64,000 bases of DNA from Setaria digitata (lineage: Eukaryota; Nematoda; Chromadorea; Rhabditida; Setariidae), in NCBI GenBank assembly GCA_003640385.1, contig RCAB01000154.1, positions 1 to 64,000 on the forward strand, in the 5' to 3' direction. The number at the start of each line of letters is the position of its first letter. Position 1 is the stretch's first letter. The notes under the pieces are model-generated. The model saw nothing but the letters and a program-made list of their open reading frames with translations, did no database searches and had not been told where the DNA came from. The translations under genes and the position numbers were made by a program. Positions 40,999-52,500 of the stretch are shown piece after piece.

Positions 40999-41275
40999 GG
41001 TATTATGAATGGCTTACTATTTAAAAGACTTACTTAAAACAAAATAATTTTTGTTTAATGTACAAATGTATATCCTTAATGGATGAGAACTAATTTTAAG
41101 ATGATTGTTGTCGAGGTTCGCATACGGTGAAGTGGAAACGCGAATAAATGAAATTGTGAACTTCGAAGTTGAAAGTGACAGTGGATTGAAATAACGATGT
41201 CATTAATGAACCGTTTACTATTTAACTAAAGCATATTTTTCATTTATCACTTTATTATCCTGATCTTATTTTTAG

Positions 41276-41280
41276 GTGAT
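41276..41280 (+). promoter_or_regulatory. candidate trans-splice acceptor and 5-nt leader of PPP1R3
   Basis: The T-rich acceptor ending tttttag at 41275 is 5 nt before the ATG at 41281. It could instead be an ordinary acceptor joined to the exon at 40286-40339. Confidence 0.4.
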
Positions 41281-43829
41281 ATGCGATCGGTTAATTCTGG
41301 TCCATCATCATCAATATTATGCCCAACGATATGTCGTCGTGCGGCATCATTTCCAATCGTCAACGGACATCACCCAACCTCATCTTTATTAAGAGTTAGA
41401 TATTTTGATGACTGTCAGTTGTTTCACTTTGCGACAGTTCAGTTTCAGAAATTCGGAGAATAGAAATAAAACTACAAAGGGAAAACGAATTTTCTTCTCT
41501 AAAATCTGTTTAGAAGTTTATTAGTAATGTACTTACAGCATTGTCATCAGGATTGTTTGGTTACTTTTTGCAATTTAGTTAAAAGAACTCTTTACAACCA
41601 CACCAGACTGTTAACGGTGAATTGTTCACATCTTCGTTGATTATCATGGAGACATTATCTGGCCATTCCGAAGAAGGACAGAGTTCTAATTTCTATGGTA
41701 ACAAGTTTCTGTGAATTATTTACAGGTTCGCTCACAGAGTGAGTCCGATGCATTGAATCGACTAGGTCTTACTAGTCCAAGAAATAATACACTCGTAGAA
41801 CAACTGAAAAAACGTCAGCTTGCACCAGCTGCTTCCGAAAAATCACTGGACTGTGCTGGTAAATTATTTTGTAATTAATTAGATAGATGATTTTATCTGA
41901 GCTTGGATTATTTCAAATCCGAAATCAGTTTCAGGTTTCCTGAAATATTTTTTTAGCATAACTTCCCCAGCGAAGAAAAGAATTCATATGTCCTTCTTGG
42001 TGTTAGTAATGTATAATAATTTGAATTTCAGATTTAATATCAGATGGCGAATCGGATGCAAACTTAAGCGATAATGATTGCGTTGATAATGCAGTTAGCG
42101 ATTTTGATCAGTTATCAGTGCTTGTTGAAAATGTGGTCGTTGAAACAACGAAGGTTGCTATTAGCTCATACAAAAGTGTTCGTTTTGCTGATGATTGTGG
42201 CAAGGAATTAACCACCGTACGTGTGATGACTGAACCTTCAGACTATCCACCGACCATTAGCTCATCGGTATGCTCACTTTATTGATATTGTTCTGAACTT
42301 CGTCCATTCAACTGTGCCAGAAGTTCTAAAGCTGACTTTTGGGCACCATTTCTTGACTATTGTAAACAATAACTGATCTATAATTTTGTGGCAAGATATC
42401 CATTTTTTGATATCGTCAGGAGTTTTTCGTTCACTGGTAACAACGAAATTCATTTCTGCAAGAAATGTTACGCACAATTGCTCGAATTGTCAGCTTTTTA
42501 CTTTTCCTTCGTTTTTTCTTGAGAATGTGCAGCCAAATATCTCAAATCTTTCCAAAATGAAGTATTTTCAATATTGATTGAAGCTTTTCGTTACTTCCAT
42601 TAAATCAGTAATCTCACTTCTAAATTTACGCCAGGTAATTCGTCGACTGCTGGGGAAAACTGATGAGGACACTGAATGTCATCAGACAGCTGCTTCATGG
42701 GTTATATCATTCAAGCAACCAGCCAGTGAATACGTTAAATTTCGTGAAACTTTAGAGAGGGGATTCGTTGCGCTGGAAAATGTTGTCCTTAAAAACGAAA
42801 TATCACATATGGTTGGCACGATAAAGGTTAGCTTTCAATTCTTATTTAATTTTTTTTTTCTCTCTTCAATGATAATTTCACCAGGAATATTGATTTTGAA
42901 ACTGCAATTCAATTAGCGAAAAAATGAAGAAATTTCAATAACTTATCGTCCTTCTACTAGTTCGTCAAATTATACTGTTTTGATTTGTTTACTTGTAGGT
43001 GAAAAATATAACATTTGAGAAGAAAGTCTTTATACGGTTTACATCTGATGGGTGGAAAAGTTTTCTTGATCGTATGGCAACTTATCAGCCATCTTCGTCC
43101 AAATTTTATGATACGTTTAGCTTTGACGTTGAACTGCCTACAAACGGCTGTGACCCGAATGCACGAATTGAATTTTGCATTTGTTTTGAAACTGGATCTT
43201 CTCAAGGTAATAAAATTTCTTACAAATTTTTGCAGGATTTGATAATATCTAAAAAAGACTTGAAATGAAAGGATGTATGGAACTAATAGACATAACACTA
43301 CAGTGGCTTCATTCATTTCTTTTTTTGAATCATCAAATTCTGTTAGACTGATACATGTTTCCATTCCGAAACTCTTGTTGTTTGGAGTATTTCATACAGT
43401 GTGGCATGAATGTAAAGTTCAGCATTTTAATTGTTCATGCTTCATCAAATGTTAATCAGTAAAACTGCTATATCATCGTCCACATGTAATACCTGGTCAC
43501 AGCTGGATAATGTAGTTATTAAAAAGACAGGAATAATAGTACAGATTACACAGCAACCCCTGGTGCCACATAACAATGCTAAACAACTCTATTTGCACAT
43601 TACCTTTATGAAAATTATAGGTGATGCAAGACAGCAGCAATATTGGGATTCGAACGGTGGGCGAAATTATGCGCTGACAAGTCAAGAAGCACCAGCCCCC
43701 ACGTCATTACTACCTGTGCCTTTATCATTCGGAAAACAAGATCCGAATGATGCATATACATACGAATTTGACAACTGGAGTAGATTTGCTGCTTGGAGAA
43801 ACTTATCAACTGAGGGCCCATACTGGTAG
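41281..43829 (+). CDS. PP1 glycogen-targeting regulatory subunit (PPP1R3-like, CBM21)
   Basis: Predicted to bring the protein phosphatase 1 catalytic subunit to glycogen and so activate glycogen synthase. Exons: 41281-41394, 41726-41858, 42032-42267, 42635-42826, 42999-43206 and 43621-43829, giving 363 aa. Residues 130-134 are KSVRF, an RVxF-type PP1 docking motif followed by ADD and TTVRVM as in the family. A CBM21 domain spans about 185-320: VALENVVLKNE, then KKVFIRFTSDGWKSF, then FSFDVELP, then IEFCICFE and YWDSNGGRNYALT. The last is the typical carbohydrate-binding W/N/Y signature (usual form WDNN.G.NY). The first ~95 residues are Ser-rich and lack a domain, and an acidic stretch (SDGESDANLSDNDC) precedes the docking motif. 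An alternative start at 40294, in the exon 40286-40339, would add 17 in-frame residues (MQCALRADLSKDWLPGD). The ATG at 41281 was chosen because it lies 5 nt from an acceptor. Confidence 0.92.
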
Positions 43830-44704
43830 AATTTTATAACAGAAAAAACAACGTCAACAATCAGTATTATAAAAAATGAAGATAAAGAATTTATAGAAAT
43901 ATGCTTTCCCCTTTTTGGAAATATTGCTTTTAATTCTTACTGTCTCCCTAGGCCTCTGGATCTTAGTATTATAAATCTTTTCAGATAAACACCGATTCTT
44001 AGAAAATTTTGTGATACAGTTCATTCGATACAGACTGCCTCCACTGGAATTACCAATTTAAAATATGAAAATCTACAGCAAAGATCTGCATAATGTATGT
44101 GAACTCAGGAGAAAAGATCTGAATCTAGGAAATAGTGCAGATTAGTTCTCGTAATTACATTCTTTAGACTTCTTTGCATCTTTTTTTGCTTGTAGCAAGT
44201 AAAATATCGGCTCCAGTTAATAATTTCCAAGTGATGCGGGTCATACGGGCATTAATTTTGTTTGTTTTTGCCTTTTCGATATTAGTAATGAAAGTAGTGA
44301 TGATGATGTAAATGATGGTATGCGATTGTTTTTTTTTTTTTATATTCAGTCTACAGTCTATCTCATGTTAATTTAATACCAGTATCTGACTGTTTCATTT
44401 ACGACTCTAGCAATAAAATTGCTTGTTTCATTTCATTTGAAATGAACTGGATCATAATTCTAACTAGACAAAAGAGACAACAAAGATGCGTAGGAAGTTT
44501 AGTCCAACTGGAAATCCACACAGTTTAATAAAAAAAAAAAATCCCGGGAGGTCAGAGTTTCTCTACTGCTCAATACATTTTACAAAAAAGCGTATATTTC
44601 CAAAATGCTTTTTACTTTAATATGCTGCTGATTATAAGGCTTTTTTTCAATTTATAATTCTAACTGTGTTCCATGCTATTGTTTTCTAAAACTTTCTGTT
44701 GTTC

Positions 44705-44742
44705 TCTTGGTTGCTGAAAATTTCTAAAGTGAGTCAATGTTT
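44705..44742. repeat. 38-bp direct repeat, copy 1
   Basis: TCTTGGTTGCTGAAAATTTC... is identical to 45226-45263. Confidence 0.9.
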
Positions 44743-45225
44743 TGATATACTATTGCATACAGATGTCCTTCTTCTTGTCTCTAAATGCTTTTTATAAGTC
44801 TTTGCTTTTGGTGAGCACAAACCACAAAAATGTTCGTAATAATATTTCTTTCCTTTTTGCTCTAAAATGCCCTGAATTAACTTGATTTTGTGTATTACTT
44901 ACATATGCTTATGTGCTACCAAAAGTAGCTACAGACTTCAAAAACACTTTTGGAATATTTTTATACGTGTGTTAGCCTCGATTAGACTAGTAAAAAGATC
45001 TTTCTGGGTATATATAGTATTCAAGTCATATAGTTATACAACTTTCGTCAACTACCCAAAGCATTAGCATCATCATCCACCTTGCTTTACTAATAAGCCT
45101 TACGGTAGCATTTAGCTCAAAAAATCTCGATCTGAAAAACTTATTAAAACAAATGGCATAATAAGGGGCATTGAAATACTACTATGCGGATGAAACTAGA
45201 GAGAAGAAGTTACTTATGTGTTCGT

Positions 45226-45263
45226 TCTTGGTTGCTGAAAATTTCTAAAGTGAGTCAATGTTT
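45226..45263. repeat. 38-bp direct repeat, copy 2
   Basis: Exact copy of 44705-44742, offset 521 bp. Confidence 0.9.
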
Positions 45264-45916
45264 GATAGTCTTTTACTACTGAAAAATTGGTTATTTGGCT
45301 AAAAATCAAGTCTTTTATTTCCAACAATGCAGAAATCTGGAAAATCCCAGCTTTCCCTTTAACCATTTATACCCACTCATCTCTCAGATATACTCACTCT
45401 ACCGATTGTTTTTTGCATTGCTAAACTGACATTACACATACAACAAAAATTAACATGCATGTAGAAAATGGCAATAAAAACTTGCTCCTGAAAATTTTTC
45501 TATGACTACCAATATTTAAGTAATAGGATCATAGTTCTAATGGTGTCACTTATCTTAAAATGAATCAAATTATCTTGCCAAGTCTGGTACTTGTCTTCCC
45601 GTACCACACCAAATTCATTAATTACAGGGTCATAGAGAATTGAACTGAAAGTCTATGATTTTTGTAATGTCGTTATCCCTTCTACCATTTTTCCTATTCA
45701 AGCCAGATTCACAAGTAAATTTTATAGAAAAGTTGCAAAAATGTTTGTGATTGAAAAAATATCGATTACCTTTCACAGTGACTGTGATACGAATAAGTGC
45801 ATTCGCTTCCCTTGAAGTATTATGCTTCAAAACTCTCACTTGAAAAGTTTCAAACGTTCTTGCGAATTGTAGAGAAGTAATGAGAGGATGGAACAAATGT
45901 TGAGAACAGAGCAACA

Positions 45917-47747
45917 TCATGGATTCTTGAATACTGACATATTGACAACTTCAGCAAAAGCGTGTAATGCAGCCGTAGCTTTCTCAATCTGCGGAAATTG
46001 CAAAAAGTTCTAACTGTCGAGTGCCACCTCATGCAAACATTTCCTCCACGACTTACACGTCTTTCTTCGAAAGTGAACTGACATCGACAGCACTCTAAAA
46101 CACGTTTCAATTTTTGAAGGTTTGCTGCTTCAAGTTCTTCCTCTAGTGTTCTGATTTCCGTTCATCTCAATTGTCCATATGCTATTAGGGAGCAGTTGGT
46201 GGATGGAGCTAATTACTCTGCGATGTGTCAACTGGTTGCTTGCCTTTTTATGACTGAAAAGTCTGAAAATTTGCTTTTTTCGACTAATGGCCTTGAAATT
46301 CATTTTGTTCTATTAAACTGAGCACAAAAAAAATACGAAAGTTATAAAATTAGGATTGCTGGGAGAATCCAACATTTCCAGATTTTTTGAGTATAAAAAC
46401 AGAAAACAGAAAGAAATGCTTTGTTGGTTACTATTTTTGATGGTTACTCGTTTTGATGGTAATGAAAGTTTTAAATGAGCACTACTTCAGAGAATTCGTC
46501 TCGTGTTCTTCAAAGAAAAGAGTACTACGGAATACATTTAAAATTGTGACTTGGGTTTGAGAGGTAACGGCATTATTTCCACACGAGTCAAAATTTTCAG
46601 TCAGTACGAATTTCCATTTCTAAATTTTTTGGCTCTATCACTCACTGACGTTTATATGGGAGTCAAATACTTTTTTCAGCTTCGTAACTGATTTTTGTAT
46701 TAGAAAAACATATCACTTAAATGTTTTTCAGCAAAATTCTCTTTTTTAATTTCATTTTTTATCGACTTGGTATCTGGCAGCCTGCTTTTTCAATAGCCAA
46801 GTATTCTGCAGCATTCTTAAACTCATATGCAAGAATTATTCCTTCATTCAGTTTTTTAATCTCTACTTAACATCGCTTCTTCCCATCGGGCTCATATTCA
46901 CAATGCATAATATTATGTTAGATAGAATTTCAATGGTTGAAATGAATATGTGTTAAATATTTCTTTTGTAAAACGGTCGATAATCTTCCAAATTATCATC
47001 AGTGTTAACATACCAACTACTGAAGCTCGATGACTGATATCATTGCCAGACAAGTCATATCGCTTCACAGATATAACGATTGATAAGTGCATACTTTTAT
47101 GAAGATTGCTTATCATGTACCATGCCTAATAAACGAAAAAACTGAAAATGTTGTGACGTGGTTTCGTTGCTTTCAGTAGTGCACGTATCTAATCATGAAT
47201 GACTAATTTTCAATTCATTTTTCTGTTTTATATGTTTCGAATGTTGTGGATGATATATAATATTTATTAATTTGTGCATTTCGCGTAACTCTTTTAATTT
47301 TCAAAAACCGAAACGGTTTAGACATATTGTGATAATTTTCTCCAGACATTTTCATTTCAAATTTCATTCGATAGATACAAATGACATACTTCGCTTTTGT
47401 TCATTAGCAAGCTAATACTGTTTATTAGCTTAGTTCAGTTCAAAGAAGATCTCCTCTCAAAATACGTTGCACACATCAATCTGACACATATGAAGATACT
47501 GAACTGTCATCATTATTATTCGTATTTTTTCACATAGCTGAACAATATTCTGCAAGGACGGTAAGATCACTCAGTGATAAATTTACTTTTGAATTAAAGG
47601 AAACTTTTTCTAATACTGCAGTCACAGCTCTCAACCCTTCCTGCTTTGAGAATTCTGTATTATTCCAACATATACTAACTTTCTCAGCTTTGATCCACAA
47701 TTAGATTTGTCCATTTTCTGGATTTTTTTTTCTGGCAATTCCTGCAT
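45917..47747 (-). CDS. unrecognised helical/coiled-coil protein, nine-exon model
   Basis: I do not recognise this gene. Minus-strand exons that join in phase: 47747-47676, 47640-47587, 47549-47466, 47125-47014, 46865-46767, 46687-46646, 46253-46233, 46142-46057 and 45988-45917, about 213 aa. The start ATG lies 6 nt after an acceptor-like attttag, as in other genes here. The product looks largely helical: MQELPEKKIQKMDK at the N-terminus, LRAVTAVLEKV, a segment with YDLSGNDISHRASVV, then EIKKLNEGIILAYEFKNAAE, and a coiled-coil-like end (EELEAANLQKLKRVLECC) finishing IEKATAALHAFAEVVNMSV. The LSGNDI phrase recalls a leucine-rich repeat, but no repeat series follows, so I do not call one. The first two introns are only 35 and 37 nt. 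Best-supported exons are 47125-47014, 46142-46057 and 45988-45917. The 21-nt exon and its flanking weak acceptor (ctag|AG) are the least certain, and the 46767 donor (A|gtcgat) is weak. Confidence 0.6.
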
Positions 47748-49595
47748 TGATTTCTAAAATTTTTGCTCAACTAACAAACTGAAATGTTTAGAAAACCATC
47801 TCTGGTAAATGAAATTAATCAATTCAAGACTAAGTTTTTCATAAGAGAAGTGCCCGCTTGAGTACCCCCTCCGCAGGTGAAAATCAGAAACAAGGAGAAA
47901 TATAGAAATGCGCATTGGCCACGAAGGCTCACGCTTTTCATTATTGATTGGAAAGCCATAATTCAATTATTGGCCGATTTATCGTGTTGTGAAATAACTG
48001 ATAAGCCTTTCTTCTTAAAGAACAAAATTATCAGAAGAAATCAGCAACTGGATCACTGTGCAGTAGATCGTGTAACATTGAGAGACATCTAATGTTCGTT
48101 TTTCATGAATCCACTTCCTCATCACTGGTACGAAGTGTTCTGTGCGATGAATTTTGCGAGACCGTCTAATGCATAATAATTTTTGTTTATTATTTTACTA
48201 TTATTATTTATTATTATTATTATTAAATACTATCTTTCCATTGAATTTTATCGTTTACCAATTTTCACCTGCACTGGTTGGTTCACTATACTGACGTTCT
48301 TCTCCAGATTATTGAAGATAGCGTTAACCAAGTAGTATCTACAGTTCGCGCAGCTTTACTGCCTGGTCTGAAATCAGAATCGGCTTCTTTAGAAAGTGAG
48401 AGAACTGGTTGAAGTACTCTTTCATTTAGATGAAAGTATATGAAGCGCAAGGAGTAGGTTGAAAACTCTGAGTTAAAGTAATAACAGCTGATAACTAATT
48501 ATCTCAGATGATCTTAGTACAGCCTTACCAACATCTGGCCATGCTCGAAGGAAGCGATATTTACGTCAGCCAAAATAGCAGCAAAAGTCCTATTAGCACT
48601 GCTTTCAATTCAATTGGAGCACTCAGGTTTACCACAATTCACAATCTGTATAATGTATTCCATTATTTCGATCAATCATCTGGATAAAGATGAGATATTC
48701 ACGAAGATTTCGAATGTTAGTAGTTCGCCACGGCTTCAGAAATGAGGATTACTTGAGTCTCACTGGTCATGGACACCACTTCATTTAACCGAGACATTTT
48801 ATTTTAAAACAGTGTCGCTGCTCTTGTTCTTATTGCTAACCTGAACTTCACAGAACATTTACAGCTCAAATGAAACCTGTAGTGGGTAAATGTTTGATCT
48901 AGTTCAAATAAACAATCTTCAAAAAACGAACCTTTATCCCCTTCGAACTGTTTGTAATTACCACCCTTTATTTTGTTTTAATGGAATTTTCCAGCCCCTT
49001 ACATAAACTTAGATGTATAGTGAAAGCTCATCTCACTTCAGTAATGAATTGAAAGTTGAGGACTAAGGAAAATGTATGGAAGAGATTCGAAGACTTATGA
49101 GATAGTGTATGAGTCAGAGATTGGAAGGAACGTAGAAATAGCGTTGTGATACGAAATAAGCGTCATTGATGAGAGGGGGGTTCGTATAACAAGCGTGTAG
49201 TAGCTAAGTTCGGCTCAAAAGTGATTTGTTTATTCGTCTTAAGCGGGAACTGCTTGATCTTACTTAGGACTTAGGTTAAAATGGTAGTGTCAAAATTGTT
49301 AGTTCATGAATGGGCGCCAAGTTTTATGTACCGTAGTTTAATTACCTTTTTTCCCAAGTACAGAGAATTGTCATCTTTATTTCAGGGCCACTTTTATCCG
49401 CTGTGAGGTTACGCCAGCATTGGTAAATTCAGTCTCTCTGGTGATTTCTTTGGGAAGTTAATTTAATAGTGATGTTGAAGTAGCTGCTAGGAGTGAATGG
49501 AAGATTCCATTGTAGTTCTTCGTGTACTGTACAGTTTTCCAGGTTACATTTAAATTTCAGTGCACTGGGTATTTCGACTTTTTTTCTCCTCCGCA
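47748..49595. other. unassigned region with possible 5' exons of the SLC16 gene
   Basis: Opposite-direction starts flank this stretch. On the + strand, 47877-48092 is open behind a ctccgcag acceptor; 48308-48395 (IIEDSVNQVVSTVRAALLPG) has a good acceptor and an A|gtgaga donor whose phase fits the transporter exon at 50448; and 48508-48626 begins with an ATG straight after ctcag (MILVQPYQHLAMLEGSD). They may be alternative first exons of the transporter or a separate short gene. Confidence 0.35.
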
Positions 49596-52500
49596 ATGCT
49601 GGCTAGAAAGGAAGATGTCGGAATGAAAAAAAGAAGTGAGGAAGCTGCTCAGCCAGACTGGGTTAATGTGTGTTCGAAGGTTCGTCATAGTGTCACTTTT
49701 ACAAATGGTGGCTTCCTGCTCATTGCGCAGAACTCACCCGCTGCAGTGGTTTTTCAAACGAAATTTTTCATATCCTTTCCTTCGAATTTAAGGGAAAGAT
49801 GACCCATGATACGAAATTTATACTTCGTTAGTTCTTGTCGTACACCATTGTCGCTGTTTTTGTCATAGAGTTCGGTTTGAAGACGGTTCATTTTTGACCA
49901 CTTATTGCTGCAGTAACTTTTTATTACTAGCTGGTAGGGTCAAATTTATTTTTTATGCTACTTTTATAATTGCAGGAATTTTAAATCCTATTTTCAGTGA
50001 AGTGACACAAATTAGCGTGTAGTTCATTTTTCCCACATATACATCTTTTATCCCAGCCACTTCTGCATTTATTTCTATACCTTATATTTTCAGGAATACC
50101 AGGTGTACGCCAATCGCGTATGTGTGTTGCGATTCGAAAAAAGTGCGATCCAATTTCCTTCTCACGAACAGTGTATTGTTTTCCTTTTAAACTCACAATG
50201 AAATTTCAAAAAAAAAAATCTTCGTTTACTTTTCAATGTTCGTTTCAACTTTCACAAAGGATATATAAATCATAATGTAAATAAAGAAGTGATTCCCTGC
50301 TGTCGGCATGTCTAATTCCATTTTTTTTTTCCAGTTTTTGCTCATTTTTGCAAATGTAATTATTAACTTTGCTTATAATTCAAAAACCTTGTGGTACATA
50401 TTTTGATAGAATCTGTTAGATTGATTATTACGTTTCATTTTCTTCAGATGATACAGAATCAACATGTTCATCATCAACTCAAGAGCCAATTGCGCCAGAC
50501 GGTGGTTACGGTTGGGTTATTGTTCTCGCATCCTTCCTTATCCACTTTATTTGTGACGGTAAGAATGCTACTTCTATTATTGTTATATTTGTAACGATTT
50601 GACTGTTAGCATTTGAATTAATGAAAGATTTTTCTTTTCTGTTTTGAGCAAAACTACATCTAATTTTGTTCATTTACATAGTTTTCGTCTCAGTTCCCAT
50701 TTGAAAGCATTTGCGATTTATTTAAATTCGTATAATTTTTAAATTGTGCCATTCTTCAAAAATTTCATTTTTGCAGTGCGTTAGCAAATTAATGTGCAAC
50801 AGATTTTTTAAAAATAGATCTTGAAACAATTAAGAATCATTTGCCAAAATTAATGTTGGTTTGTCTTGTATAGTATATTATTGTCATTGATTATCTTATT
50901 CTCATTGGCTTGTCGATCTTTATATTTCAGGGATTTCGTTTTCATTTGGCATCATGTTTTCGGAAATTCAGGAATATTTTAACGTAACGAAAACAATGAG
51001 TGGTGTGGTTGGATCAATTTTTTTATCAGTACCATTATTATCAGGACCACTTGCTGGAGCTTTAACTGATATATATGATTGTCGGTTTGTAGTTCTTTTA
51101 ATTACATTTTGAATACTCGGTATCCATTTCTTTTTATCTGAAATTGCTGAGTGGAAATTTTCTGAATTATATTTGGGTTATCTGAATGGGAATTTATTTA
51201 TCTTAGCTTTTCAGCATCGTTTTGATATTTTCATATGCCTTTAAAATATCACTTTTTCAGACGTATGACAATTGTAGGTGGATTGTTAGCAGCTAGTGGC
51301 GGGTTAATGTCTTTTTTCGCGTTTAATATTTGGCACTTCTTGTTCTTATTTGCCTTCATTACGGGCATTGGTCTAAGCTTTTGTTTTAATACCGCTATTG
51401 TTGCAGTCACTTATTATTTCCAGGTAAGGTTTTGTTTTTTCTTAGGTCATTTAATTTCAATGAATTTTGATAATAAACAGAGGATAGCATATTAGAAGAG
51501 GAAGTTGTTTAATCTTTTATTCCTTTTAAAGAAAAAAAGAGCCATTGCAACGGGTATTGCTGTTTGCGGTTCTGGAGCTGGTACTTTTGTTCTTGCACCA
51601 TTCATCGAAATGGTTAGTTTAACCTTCTTTGGACAGTTTTGAAATGACACTAATATTCAGTATCATTTCATATGTTGATTCAGTTGTTTTTTCTTGCTGT
51701 GATAGTAACTGAGTTTCAGGTGCATTTTAATTTTCTGTTTAGCTATTTGCAAAGTTTGGGTGGCGTTCGTCTCTTCTTTGTATGGGAGTTCTTCTACTCC
51801 TAATTGTTGGTTGTGGTTTTATGATTAAGGTGACTTTTTGTTTCTTTCGTGGTTGACATTATTATATCGAATAGATCTATGTGGAATTACCTGTGAACTT
51901 TTAGAGATAGACGGAGCATTCCCTAGGAAATTAAAGCATACCATACGTTATTATTAACGAGATATTAGTTAAAGCTCAGTTGACCACTTCTGGACTTTAT
52001 TTTAGGATCTCGAGTGGCCACATGATTCAATAGAATATAAGAAGAAAAAATTCATCGAAAAAACTGAGCGTGAAAAGTTGCAGCTAGCTATAAGAAATGC
52101 TGGCGACACTTCAAGCGTCTTTACTGTTAGTTTTAATGACCTGATTATCCTGCCATGTCTGATCTTGGAGCTTAGTGCAATAAGAATGTAGCGGTAGAAA
52201 AATACAAAATAACAATTATTTTACGTACAAGTAGTGCGTTGTTATTGAAAAAATTTCTGGTTGCATCATTCTTTAGACTTTTCTTGTCTATTTGGAAATT
52301 TATGGAGATTCCATTTGTCGTGGAAATATTCTACTATTCAAATTCACCATTCACTTTGTTCATCTTGTAAAATCCAGAGCTTATGGCTCTATTTAGATGG
52401 ATTTTACTCATATTGGTTCAACCCCGCGTCGTGCTATATCGCTGCCTTCGATACCAACGTATGCAGTACCTGTGCTACAAATAATAGATCAGTGTTCAAA

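Larger units (their letters stand above)
43830..45916. other. intergenic region between convergent genes
   Basis: Separates the PPP1R3-like gene (+) from the minus-strand gene ending at 45917, so it holds both 3' UTRs. No exon supported. Contains the 38-bp direct repeat pair. Confidence 0.6.

Noticed and set aside
42957..43364. 135-codon minus-strand frame
   Set aside because: It is antisense to two convincing exons of the CBM21 gene.
46913..47116. Leucine-rich-repeat protein suggested by LSGNDI
   Set aside because: Only one such phrase; neighbouring exons are helical and not repeated.
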